Shown: piece after piece, positions 1 through 9,927 of the stretch
Numbering within the stretch: the stretch's first letter is position 1
How the letters are laid out: each line of letters opens with the position of its first letter
Position numbers and translations under genes: made by a program
Assembly: GCA_032622095.1 (NCBI GenBank)
Contig: CP136062.1
Coordinates: 227,552,578 to 227,616,577 of the forward strand
Length of the DNA: 64,000 nt
Direction of reading: 5' to 3'
DNA from: Siphonodentalium dalli
Lineage: Eukaryota; Mollusca; Scaphopoda; Gadilida; Siphonodentaliidae
The notes under the pieces: model-generated
Seen by the model: the letters and a program-made list of their open reading frames with translations, nothing else
Told to the model about the DNA's origin: nothing
Database searches by the model: none

Positions 1-299
1 ATTTGACAGATAGGATGAGCAATTATCCAGCCAGCAGGTTGTTTATCTTTACCTTCATATAACCACCCCCTAGAGCTCTGTACCATATGTCATCACTCAA
101 TTAATAACAGATTTCACTTGGAATGACATCTATTAAAGGTACTCTCAAATACTCTGGATATTGGATGTTCACATGGTAATTTATTGATATCATTATATTA
201 ATGCAACTATTGCAATAAAATCTTCATATTTTCAAACAGGACATCACACCTAATTAATGGTATAAAACTAAAACAAATTACAGTGTCAAATTGTCAATG
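1..299. other. AT-rich sequence, nothing recognised
   Basis: Non-repetitive AT-rich DNA. If the NKIRAS gene continues leftward this is intron. I found no exon matching the next part of a kappaB-Ras protein here. Confidence 0.4.
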
Positions 300-830
300 A
301 AAAAACAATTTTTTAATTAAATAATTTTTTTTATTTATATAAAAGTTTTTAAATATTTTTGTTTTTGGTTAAATTGAGCGAGGAGTTCAATATAAAAAAA
401 ATTTAAAAAATTTGAATTCTTTTTCGAAAAAGGGTCATAACTCCTTTAAAATATCTCGGATCAAATATTTGAATTTGATCTGTATTTTGGGCTGAGAAAC
501 TCACATACTAAATTTGGTGTCAATCAGATAAAAAATGTTTGAGTTATGCAGCATGCGTGAATTCTAAGTTGAAAAAGGGCCATAAAAAAAACTCGGATCA
601 AACCCACATTCGAACTCGATCTGTTTTTTGGGCTGAGAAACCCATATACAAAATTTGATTCCGTCCAGATAGAAAATGTTTGAGTTATCGCATTATGCGT
701 AAAGTGTCTATGGACGGACAGAAGGACAGACGGTACGACAGACGGACGGACGAACGACGAGTGGTCAATCCGGACATTGAGACTATGTGTACCATACTAT
801 GGTATGGCACCGTATGGGTACACATAAAAA
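300..830 (+). repeat. Dispersed repeat with GGACGGAC tail (copy 1)
   Basis: The stretch contains repeated phrases around GGGCTGAGAAAC and AAAATGTTTGAGTTAT, followed by a GGACGGACAGAAGGAC-type simple tail and a small palindrome around ACCATACTATGGTA. A reverse-complement relative lies at 29520-30240. Repeats of this style are common in molluscan genomes (general knowledge). No coding capacity was recognised. Confidence 0.65.
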
Positions 831-1349
831 TCATATTGATAGATATCTTACATTCACTCCTAGTAGACTTCCTCCAGTGTCGAATACTCTTACTTTTTCT
901 TTGACTCCCCTGTCCGTCTCTATCACCATTGTGTATATGTCTTCAATTGTAGCAAAAGTAGGCTGTATGAACAAATATGAAAAAGTGAGCGTGGAGGAAG
1001 ATTTTTTTTCTAAATTTACAATTATAAATACATGTATAGATAATCCCTTTCTTCTATATTGACCTCACCTGCAAAGTTTTGTGGTAAAACGAGTCCAACA
1101 TATTTTATCCAAGTGAAGTAAGCCATTAATTTCCAGCTAACTATATGATGGCCGATCTCATACACAATGGCATATTAAGATGTCCCTCAACACAGACGTC
1201 GTAGTATGAACCCATGCCTGCCTGCAATGATGGTATCCATGAGACCATGACCTAACCACCATAGCTATGGGGACATCGTCAAAAAGGAAGCCCTTTCCTC
1301 AGTTGAGCTGTGTATCAGTCTAAACATGGGTTCAAATGTTGACACCAAA
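831..1349. other. No gene recognised
   Basis: Mixed unique-looking sequence. No exon for the leftward NKIRAS gene and no known repeat family recognised. Confidence 0.4.
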
Positions 1350-1625
1350 TGGATCTACTGTTATCAAAAGATGCTTTAGTATTATAAATCAGAAACGATT
1401 AATTTCCAAAAAATAATGCCAATGCTAGTATAAAATTTTCCAAAACGTACATATCAACATTTTGTTCAACAGAATTTGGTATGGAGAGTATGAGGTTCGG
1501 CTCATCGAATATTTGCTAGGCCGCCGAATATTCCAGGTGGTGAAAAAGAACAGATTTCAAAAATCGAAATCTGTCAACTCTGAGCTTTGATGAGTGGGTT
1601 CCTCGACTCAAATCAAATATTTTAT
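1350..1625. repeat. Decayed copy of the AGGTACTC TTAA element family
   Basis: It shares phrases with the ends of the 9188-14291 unit and with the 56600-57068 MITE (TTTTGTTCAACRRAAT, then CTCTGAGCTTTGATG and CCTCGACTC). Terminal repeats are not preserved, so this is an internal fragment. Confidence 0.5.
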
Positions 1626-1656
1626 TTGTGTTAATTTGGATTGTGCATCTTTATTC

Positions 1657-2080
1657 TGTGACCCGCCATATCAAATCCAGTCGTAAGTCGGGATTTTTTT
1701 TACCCTGTGCCAATGCATTCTCTTATATATGCGAGTCGACCATAGGTCGCCTCGCATATATAAGAGAATGCATTGGCCTAACAATTTTTTACAATTTTAA
1801 TAATTTGTTCTTGTATTCTTTAACAATTTTATAATTTCACCCATACAGAGCCCCAGACAAACATGAGCAGACGACCCTCTTCTATATGCTTCTATATATG
1901 TGTGGGGCTCCATGCAGGGTAATGGATGTTTTTTATTTTATGTCCTAAAAATTGTAAGAAACATTTATTTAAAAAAAATGATAACAAATTGTTAGGCCAA
2001 TGCATTCTCTTATATATGCGAGGCGACCTATGGTCGAATCGCATATATAAGAGAATGCATTGGCACAGGGTAAACAAATA
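1657..2080. mobile_element. TGTGACCCGCC-family MITE with two hairpin modules, right end lost
   Basis: The left terminus TGTGACCCGCCATATCAAAT at 1657 matches the intact copy at 31551-31931. Two imperfect hairpins of about 69 bp (1709-1777 and 1996-2064) lie in opposite orientation around a centre containing CAGAGCCCCAGACA. The right terminal repeat is missing. Recognisable element stops around 2075-2080, within about 10 bp of the NKIRAS 5' splice site. The superfamily is unknown. Confidence 0.75.
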
Positions 2081-2090
2081 GTTTACTTAC

Positions 2091-2213
2091 AGATTCAATA
2101 ATGTGGTTTCCATAGATGAGCTGTTCCATGAGAGCAGTTTTCCCACATCCGCTCGTGCCACATACTAGAATCTTACTCGTCTTGCCCATCTCACACTTTC
2201 ATTTACTCAGGAC
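2091..2213 (-). CDS. NKIRAS: NKIRAS-like kappaB-Ras GTPase, first coding exon (partial gene)
   Basis: On the minus strand an ATG at 2189-2187 opens 33 codons ending at 2091, followed by a GTAAGT donor (2090-2085). A TTTTTTATAATAG acceptor lies just before 2213, giving 24 nt of 5'UTR in the exon. The peptide begins MGKTSKILVCG and carries a P-loop GTSGCGKT (residues 11-18), then EQLIYGNHII. In family terms this matches the N-terminus of kappaB-Ras (NKIRAS1/2), small Ras-like proteins that bind the PEST region of IkappaB and dampen NF-kappaB signalling. The residue equivalent to Ras Gly12 is Ser13, in keeping with the atypical P-loop of this family. The remaining exons should lie left of the window, so the gene is partial here. 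A plain Ras or Rap exon is the main alternative, but the YGNH motif after the P-loop favours NKIRAS. The exon lies between a MITE and a 1.9 kb TIR element. Confidence 0.82.
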
Positions 2214-2384
2214 CTATTATAAAAAACAAAAAGATTCAGAATATTAATATGATACATGTCCTCGGTGGGCTTCTAAAATATTATATATGGCATTTTGGCG
2301 CGAAAGCACTTTTTTGCATAAAATTATTTTGAAACTATAGGTTCATATGGGAGGCCAAAATCACTTTTAATAATTATTTGCGCT

Positions 2385-2775
2385 TAAGTGCAATTATTTG
2401 TGCTTAAGCACAATTATTTGCACTTAAGCACAATTAATTGTGATTAAGCGCAAATAATATAATTACGCTTAAGCGCAAATAATATAATTACGCTTAAGCG
2501 CAAATAAGGAAATTAAAAACCATAACCATATTAACCCTTTTGATATTGGCAGAGTCCACCACACATTAGGAGTTCGAAAATGGGGAAGCCTATTTAATTT
2601 TTGAGGGAAGATCTATATTGATGGGGAATGAAATGTACATATTTGAGCTTAAGCACAAATATTTTAGCTTGTGATTTACTGCCAATATCAAAAGGGTTAT
2701 GGTTTTTAATTTCCTTATTTGCGCTTAAGCGCAAATATTTTAGCTTAAGCACAAATATTTGCATTTAAGCAAGCC
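2385..2775. repeat. Tandem CTTAAG units around an internal palindrome
   Basis: Units of about 18 bp (GCTTAAGCGCAAATAATT) flank a foldback centred near 2615. Its arms include AAAAACCATAACC on the left and GGTTATGGTTTTT on the right, with CCCTTTTGATATTGGCAG inverted inside. Confidence 0.8.
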
Positions 2776-4054
2776 TGGAAGTCTGCCTACAGCCCTCCTA
2801 GAATTTTCCAAGGCAGGCTTTTTATAGCCCGCCTCGTCTACAATAGGAAATTTATTTTGTTATTTTATTGCGTTTTATGAGAAAAATACTGCCTCAAAAT
2901 CGTAAAGAATTATATTGTACAGTGTGCGTATGCGTGACATCGGCAACTGATGGTAATGTCAAATGGCGGAATCATTAAATTAAATTAAATAAATCAAATA
3001 AAGCAGTCACTTGTAATTGTATTCAAGTGTAAATATACTGGATTTAATATGCTACTTGATTGTGTATTTTATGTAACATTACACAACGTAGAAAATGCTT
3101 TAAACATTGACAAACTCACCCAATTTCATTGGATGGGTTGGACACCGACTGAAATTGTTGAGTACAAACACTCTTACATTAATTTTGTTTGTGGTTCATA
3201 TTAATTATCATAACACATAAAACATAATTAAATATTCACCATACCATTATCACCAAGCCATATTCCCCCATTCAAACTATTTCTTATTTACTTTACTTCA
3301 TATTCATTTCCTCTCAAATCTGTTCATTACTTTCAATCAATCATGCCTCAATTGTTCTTTATCTTTATCATCTTAACTAAGGCTTGCCACGTTAATTGCT
3401 AATTCTCCAATCAAGCTTCATATAACTCTTATCAATTGACATAAATCTTTACACCTATTATTCTAAATGTCCAGGTGGCAAGTCCTGCTGTTAATTAGTA
3501 TGCTTCAGGCTTTCACACGTCTTTGGCTAATCAAATCTATTGTTTCACTAAGTTGTATATATATATAAAAACTTCTAAATGTAAGTTAAGCAATTCATCT
3601 TTAGACTTCACTCTTCACGGCACCCGGTTCTTATTCTCTCTTCACGGCACCCGGATTATATATTGCATTTCATCGGCACCCGATAGATTGTTCAATACTT
3701 GTGTACCTAATATATGCTTGGAATTCAACAATAAATACTGTTATTACTATATATCTGGAGTCCATTGATCATCTTCATATCAAAACCTACCAGAGCTAAT
3801 TGACCCTGTGATATCAAATTCCAGTCCGTGTTACCATACTGTGGGGGATTTGACATTCACAACTCTGAACATTTTTTTTCCACACAACAAAATTTATTTA
3901 GATGAACTTATTATAAACATCAAAAATTGACAAAGGGTACTAGTAACTCAGGTAAAATAAATCATAACTGTAAAAGTTGAGGAGGGCTATAGCCCACCTA
4001 GGCAAATCTAGGAGGGCTATTAATAGCCCTATTGGATTTTCTAGACCGCCAGCC

Positions 4055-4240
4055 CTGATTAAGCTCAAATAATTGTGCTTAAGCGCAAATAATTGTGCTT
4101 AAGCGTAAATAATTTTGCTTAAGCGCAAATATTTGTGCTTAAGCGCAATGTTTTTACCCTTAAGCATAAATAATTGTGCTTAAGCGCAAATAATTGTGCT
4201 TAAGCACAAATAATGGCGCTTAAGCGCAAATAATTATTAA
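4055..4240. repeat. Tandem 18 bp CTTAAG repeat
   Basis: About ten imperfect units of GCTTAAGCGCAAATAATT form the right subterminal array of the 2337-4263 element. Each unit holds a GCGCTTAAGCGC-like palindrome. Confidence 0.85.
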
Positions 4241-4377
4241 AAGTGAATTTGGCCTTCCATAGGTTCGATTACATAAGTTCCTGATATACATGTATCTTGT
4301 CAACTTTTCAAGTATAAATGCCGAAAAATATAGTTTTTCTAAAATGTTGTATGTTTCGTGCAAATTTTTTTATTAAT

Positions 4378-4791
4378 TTTTTTACCCTGTGCCAATGCAT
4401 TCTCTTATATATGCGAGTCGACCATAGGTCGCCTCACATATATAAGAGAATGCATTGGCTTAACAATTTTTTATCATGTTTTTTAAATAAATGTTTCTTA
4501 CAATTTTTAGGACATAAAATAAAAAATCATCCATTACCCGCAGGGAGCCCCACACATATATAGAAGCACATAGAAGAGTGTCGTCAGCTCATGTTTGTCC
4601 GGGGCTCTGTATGGGTGAAATTATAAAATTGTTAAAGAATTCAAGAACAAATTATTAAAATTGTAAAAAATTGTTAGGCCAATGCATTCTCTTATATATG
4701 CGAGGCGACCTATGGTCGACTCGCATATATAAGAGAATGCATTGGCACAGGGTAAAAAATCCCGACTTACGACTGGATTTGATAAATGTTT
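4378..4791. mobile_element. TGTGACCCGCC-family MITE with two hairpins, left end lost
   Basis: Hairpins at 4391-4459 and 4678-4746 flank the same central segment as the 1657 copy. The right end retains AATCCCGACTTACGACTGGA, but the outermost terminus and the whole left terminus are absent. Confidence 0.75.
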
Positions 4792-4837
4792 CTATTTTTG
4801 TAACTGTTCAGATTGGATTGTTTTGAAGAGGAATGGC

Positions 4838-4865
4838 GGGGGGGGGGGGGGGGGGGGGGGGGGGG
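4838..4865. repeat. Poly-G tract
   Basis: 28 consecutive G residues. The proline-rich open frame on the other strand is an artefact of this tract. Confidence 0.95.
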
Positions 4866-6160
4866 TGTTTCCTCCCTATCCTGAGTGACAGCGATGAATT
4901 GAAGCCACCCGATTCGAGATTAACACCGAATCGGTCCGCTGATTCAGATATTTTCGAATCAGTTACACTTTGGTGTAATCTTGTTTTATGCATCTAAATA
5001 ACACATGCCAAATGACCTGAACTCACAAAAATTTAAGCACAAGGTTGCCAAGTTAGCCAACGTAGGTAATGTATGCCGTTCAGAATAGACGTGCATTATA
5101 CAAATGATGTACTTCGATCGCAACCCGTGAGTGCCCGTGACGGTGATCAATTGCCGCATATTTGTAATGTATGGACACTACATGTATGTGAATAATGTAA
5201 ATTGTCTACAATCGTGAATGCTAGATGCAGAACTCAATTGATACCTTATGTTTAGAACTTCAGATATCCAATTCAGATTATATGAATAAAATTCAACGTC
5301 AGCCACAATTATGAGCGACAAAACAGATTGGAATGAACAGAAACGGTGAGAAAGCTAAGAACAATCGATCAATTATGTTCTTAAATGGACGTCATAGTGT
5401 GCGACCAGTTATCTGCGACACTGCCGGCAGAATTCCTATAAATTTATACTTTCAGTTTCTGTTTCCCGGGAAATCGAGCGCGTTGCACCAAGTTTCGATC
5501 CGTTGAATCTTGTTGGGATAACATTTAACACTTCAATTCACTTGTAATTTGTGCCTGTTTTCTGGGACCCCCTCTGTAAAGACAACTACTGTGAATATGT
5601 GATGTAGATGTTTGATCTATTGTACGGTGAACAGTTTAACAGATAACTACCATTGGTATCGGACTACAACAATTATATAGCTGAACGGTGTACCCATGTC
5701 CACTTGTGTCAAATCTTTATTATCTTTATTAAATAATGTAGACAAGTGACTTCCATTCCATGGGGTTTGCGATACATTGATTGAACTGTATTTAGGTGTC
5801 TTACTGTCACTTCTTTCGATGCTCGCCATGACACAGCTAGATAGAAATGCAATGCAACATATCCCAAACCCTCCATGAGACTGAGAATGACTTGCCTATG
5901 TCACGATTTTCCTAAAAAGAAAAACGCACACAAGTTCTAACAGATGTTTAAGGAGATAAACATTGTTATATAGTATCTTGTGAATTTTACAGTTTTTTGT
6001 CATGAGACACCGAAATACACTCAGGTAAACAATATCAATCACTAGCTGATTCGATTCGATGTCGATATCAGGAAGGAGATTCGATATCGAGATTCGATTC
6101 GATGCAAAATCCCGATTCGCAGATCCCTACGTAAATCATAAACAAGCCTGATTATAGCGT
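4866..6160. other. Mostly unique sequence, possible NKIRAS upstream region
   Basis: This block lacks obvious MITEs apart from a hAT-like end at 6040-6133 (GATTCGATTCGATG strings ending ATTCGCAGATCCCTAC). It contains the small open frame at 5647-5829 and a minus-strand GTAAGA donor at 5804-5799. It could hold the NKIRAS promoter and first non-coding exon; this is inference. Confidence 0.35.
5647..5829 (-). CDS. Unrecognised 60-residue open frame, possible 5' exon
   Basis: An ATG at 5829 opens a frame starting MASIERSDSKTPKYSS. I recognise no family. Upstream on the minus strand a TTTTTCTTTTTAG acceptor-like site lies near 5910, and a GTAAGA donor starts at 5804, only 25 nt into the frame. If that donor joined the NKIRAS acceptor at 2213, the ATG would head a short upstream reading frame that stops before the NKIRAS start. 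It may equally be chance: 60 codons is short and codon choice is uninformative. Confidence 0.2.
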   Translation of the reverse strand: MASIERSDSKTPKYSSINVSQTPWNGSHLSTLFNKDNKDLTQVDMGTPFSYIIVVVRYQW

Positions 6161-6164
6161 GCGT

Positions 6165-6252
6165 GTCATTTGCAGAATGAGGTCCCCAGAGGGTGAATTT
6201 AGTGACACTATCCCGCATAGCGGGCTAGCTTCACTAAATTTACCCTCATGAT
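6165..6252. mobile_element. Fragment of CAGAATGAGGTCCCC MITE
   Basis: GTCATTTGCAGAATGAGGTC is followed by a CCCAGAGGGTGAATTTAGTG arm and a partial return arm. It is truncated relative to the copy at 28477-28725. Confidence 0.7.
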
Positions 6253-6364
6253 CACAAAAGTAACAGAAAAACTTGCAATTTCGAATTGTGACCTTCACCT
6301 ACAGCGAAGTACATTATTAAGGAACAGATATAATAATTAAGAAATATATTATGCGTGTTATTTT

Positions 6365-6636
6365 GGCAATATCATACGACTTCCCCGTCGAGAAAATTTG
6401 TCGCCCAATGTTTTGAGTTTTTCAAAGAAATGTAACTCTAACATACCCGTTATTTAGTAAAAAATCACCTTTACTAAATAACGGGCATACCCAAAGAATC
6501 ACCACAGAGAGACACATTTCAAGAATACTATAGGAACAATACTTGGCAGGGTGGGTGGGCTTGGGGGTGGCGGGCGGTACTGTCTAACAAACTTCAGCCC
6601 AAAATGTTCTCGACGGGGAAGTCGTATGAGATTGCC
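6365..6636 (+). mobile_element. 272 bp MITE, ATACGACTTCCCCGTCGA termini (copy 1)
   Basis: Terminal inverted repeats GGCAATATCATACGACTTCC and its near-exact complement enclose an internal hairpin built on CCCGTTATTTAGTAAA. An inverted relative lies at 7124-7393. Confidence 0.8.
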
Positions 6637-7123
6637 GTTAGTAACGGTTACTTTTTCGACATTATAAGTTCCCTGTCAAAACTTTAAAAAGTTCCAAGGT
6701 TTTGTATTGGTGGAATATGATCTCTGCGGGCGTTAGACAGAGTAGAGATTCATGGCATGATCTATATAGATCTGTAGATATTACAATGCAGGAACCAATT
6801 CTGGTTGTAGACGCACTAGCTGCATGGTCCAGGTGCTACCACGGCCGAGGAACTTTATAACCCTGTGGTGACTCCAGTAGCGTTATTTAACGTGCACACA
6901 CCGAGGCGTGTACACGGGTCAGCCATTAATGTCCGCGCCCGATCGGACAGCGTACTGCACCCACGACAACATACCTGGACATTGTAATGGGGGGGAAGTC
7001 GGCATTTTGCATCCGGATCTTTATTCAGTGTTCACAAATGAGACTTTTCAGCATGACAAACTTGGTATCTGACCGAGTTCAGATTTTTGTCAGAATACCC
7101 TGACCAGGTTGCGATCCCCGGTC
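6637..7123. other. Spacer between the two inverted MITE copies
   Basis: No gene recognised. A segment of about 45 bp around GGGCGTTAGACAGAGTAGAG (6728-6775) recurs in direct orientation at 7459-7505. Confidence 0.4.
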
Positions 7124-7393
7124 GGCAATCTCACATGATTTCCCCGTCGAGTATATTTTGGGCTGAAGTTTGTTTTAAAGTGCTGCCAACCTCCACCAAG
7201 CCCACCCACCCTACCAGTGTTTTTTTCCTATAGTGTTTTTGAAACGTGTGTCTCTGTGGTGTCATTCTTTTGGTGTGCCCGTTATTTAGTAAAGGTAATA
7301 TTTTACTAAATAACGGGAATATTAGAGAAATATTTCTTTGAAAAACTCAAAACATTGGTCGACGACGGGGAAGTCGTATGATAATTGATATTG
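7124..7393 (-). mobile_element. 270 bp MITE, ATACGACTTCCCCGTCGA termini (copy 2)
   Basis: Same family as 6365-6636 in opposite orientation, with the same CCCGTTATTTAGTAAA hairpin. The left TIR is more diverged. Confidence 0.8.
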
Positions 7394-8084
7394 CTAGCAC
7401 GAGAGACCAGTACACTACATCTCGGCTACCGACTTCCACTAATGTGTACAATGACTACGGGCGTTAGCCAGAGTAGAGATGCATGGCATGATCTGTACAA
7501 TGACTATCATATGTACAGACTTCCAACAATGGCAACATATTCCGTTTGTCAGCTGTCGAAATAAGGCAACATCAACATTAATGTATAATAATATAGTGGT
7601 TACGTCAAGCAGCAATGTTTCAAATTATACTATATCGTTGTATCAGACGCACGAATGAGAAATAAGTAAGATCGAAGAAAACTTGTAACTTTTAAATTTT
7701 CATGCCAGTTAATTGTTTGTTGTGATATGTCCGTATCCATAGATAGGTTCTTAATTTATCGTCTTCCGAACAGGTGCCCCGTGCTTTTCAAATATAATCC
7801 CCGTATTCAGAAGATTGGATATCTCGTAGACTAAATTATTTATGGATTATGCCCCGGTAGCAAATCTCGGGGCGTGGTCAAGTGTACAGAATGACAGTTA
7901 ATGACAGGTTAGTCGTCGAGCAGAAAAAAAACAGAAAACAGAACAAATACGACAAACAACCAAAGAAGAAACAAAAACAGAAATCAGTCATGGTGGTTTG
8001 GAGACACACATTATAGACTACATATAGCACAGGCGTCCAGAACTCCAGGAATTTAATATAATTTATATATCTATATTTTGTTAA
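7394..8084. other. No gene recognised
   Basis: AT-rich sequence. The aromatic-rich minus frame near 7.9-8.1 kb is low complexity, with no recognisable family. Confidence 0.4.
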
Positions 8085-8735
8085 AGGGGTACTGTACCCC
8101 AATTTCAATAAATTCCCAGTGACAATAGCGATCTAATATGAATATTATATTATAAAATAACTAATTTGAGTCGACGATGTCTACTGAAAACGTTCCGGTT
8201 AACAGGCTATCGTAAAAGTAAAATTGAATTATTTAATATAAATTCATTTATGGCTGGAGTCATAAAATGGAGAATTATGCCATTACGAGTTACCGTTCTT
8301 GAAATCGCATATGTTGCGTGTCTTTATGATCTTTTATCGACGGCCATTCGCGAACATTATTGAGTTGCAAACAAAACATGTTACCTGCAAAAGAAGGCCC
8401 GTTATAACCGATTCGAGGAAAAAGGAGAAAGAAACAAGAGTCATAAAGCGTCAAGTATTTTATAGGGAGTGAGATTGTTCGATGGAAGAGATTGAATGCA
8501 TCAATCGAAGCTGTGAGCAATGAACTTCTGGTTCTTCCTGCAACCTGCTTCTTCTCCGGTGAAGGTAAAAAAAATGGCGTAGTTTGAAATCGTAATATTT
8601 TTGTTTCCAAAATCAATATTTTCCTCGCTAAATTAGGTTTATACGAAACTCATATAACACGAACACAATCTAACTTGAAAGTTATTTCAATGGGAGTAAA
8701 TAAAAAAATCGCCTATCTTAGTGTACAGTACCCCT
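8085..8735. mobile_element. 651 bp Kolobok-like MITE (AGGGGTACTGTACCC, TTAA target)
   Basis: TTAA at 8081-8084 and 8736-8739 flanks inverted termini AGGGGTACTGTAC and GTACAGTACCCCT. Kolobok and piggyBac superfamilies both duplicate TTAA; the purine-rich start favours Kolobok. The interior shares TTTATGGCTGGAG with the copy at 14747-15338. No transposase is seen. Confidence 0.8.
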
Positions 8736-8888
8736 TTAAAGGTTCCCCCGGACTCGATCACTGACAATGCTGAATTAATGTAAAAAAAATTAACTTGAAC
8801 TTGTTTGCGCGAAAATGTTGTCAAAAAATGAGTTGGGTGGGTAAATTGGGACCGGGAGATGTCAATTAAGGCACGTCTGGATATCTCT

Positions 8889-9093
8889 ATAGCAGCCACA
8901 GGGGCCTGTAACGCGCTCCGCTGTCCGCCCCCATTTTGTGCTGCGGCCATATACGCCGCTGCTATATACGCACCCGCTTCACGCTAATACTACCATTAGC
9001 GTGAAGCAGGCGCGTATCTAGCAGCGGCGTATATGGGCAGCGCAAAGGGGGCGGGCAGCGGAGCGCGTTACAGGGCCCAGGGCTGTGATAGCA
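8889..9093. repeat. GC-rich 205 bp palindrome
   Basis: The arms run from TAGCAGCCACAGGGGCCTGT to GGGCTGTGATAGCAGC. The centre lies at about 8991, between TTCACGCTAAT and ATTAGCGTGAA. The GC content is far above the flanks. It is probably a foldback MITE. Confidence 0.8.
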
Positions 9094-9614
9094 GCTAAAT
9101 GAGTCTAACATTACAATAGATCCTCCTCCGATTTTATTGCCTAGTGCTTATTTTGCATTATATAGTCACGAAACGCTGAGAAATTAAAGGTGCTCAATCC
9201 GATCAGAGGGTCCCCATGTCACCAAGATACAACAACAACAACAACATTTCTTCAAAATACGTTTTAGTTATCAGAATCGATTAATTGTAACAAAATAATG
9301 CTAGCCACTGTCAACTATGGTATAAAATTTCCCAAAGCGTGTTATTTATCAGCATTTTGTTCAACGAAATATGGCCGTATTATCACTTGAGTAGGCCTAT
9401 TCACGAAATTTAACCGTATTACCATAGATCCTATTTTTAGTCTATATGGTATTATATACCACTTGTTTTTAGAGTTATCCATCTTCATCCGTAATTTTTA
9501 CCGAGGCCTGCTTTTACCGACGGCGTGCTTCTGGGCCACAAACAATTGAAATAACAAACTTAAAAAATCGATATCTGATCACTCTGAGCTTTGATGGGTA
9601 GGTTCTTCGACTCG

Positions 9615-9927
9615 ATTCACTGTTGGTGACATAATATATGGCTGGGACATATACCGGCGCACTGGTGGTGACATAATATATAGCTGGGACATATATAGAC
9701 CGACGCACTGATGGTGACATAATATCTGAATATATAGCTGTGACATATAGACCGGCGCACTGATGGTGACATAATATCTGAATATAGCTGGGACATAGAC
9801 CGGCGCACTGATGGTGACATAATATATAGCTGGGGCATAGACCGACGCACTGATGGTGACATAATATCTGAATATATAGCTGGGGCATAGACCGGCGCAC
9901 TCATGGTGACATAATATATAGCTGGGG
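9615..9927. repeat. ~50 bp satellite, block 1
   Basis: Tandem units built on GACCGGCGCACTGATGGTGA and CATAATATCTGAATATATAGC. Open frames here merely translate the repeat. Confidence 0.9.

Larger units (their letters stand above)
2337..4263. mobile_element. 1.9 kb TIR element with CTTAAG subterminal arrays
   Basis: The left end (GGAGGCCAAAATCACTTTTA, from about 2350) and right end (TAAAAGTGAATTTGGCCTTCC, to about 4258) are inverted copies of about 45 bp. Each is followed inward by tandem 18 bp units around GCGCAAATAATTGTGCTTAA (2385-2510 and 2640-2770; 4055-4240). The interior has no recognised transposase. An internal palindrome lies at 2495-2735. In the NKIRAS orientation this lies upstream of the first coding exon, presumably in a 5'UTR intron. 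Confidence 0.65.

Noticed and set aside
2900-3870. Possible solo LTR (AATAAA at about 3731, repeated TTCACGGCACCCGG)
   Set aside because: No paired terminal dinucleotides, target duplication or second copy could be shown; it lies inside a larger TIR element.
4808-4993. Frame with a long proline run
   Set aside because: Caused by the 28 bp poly-G tract.
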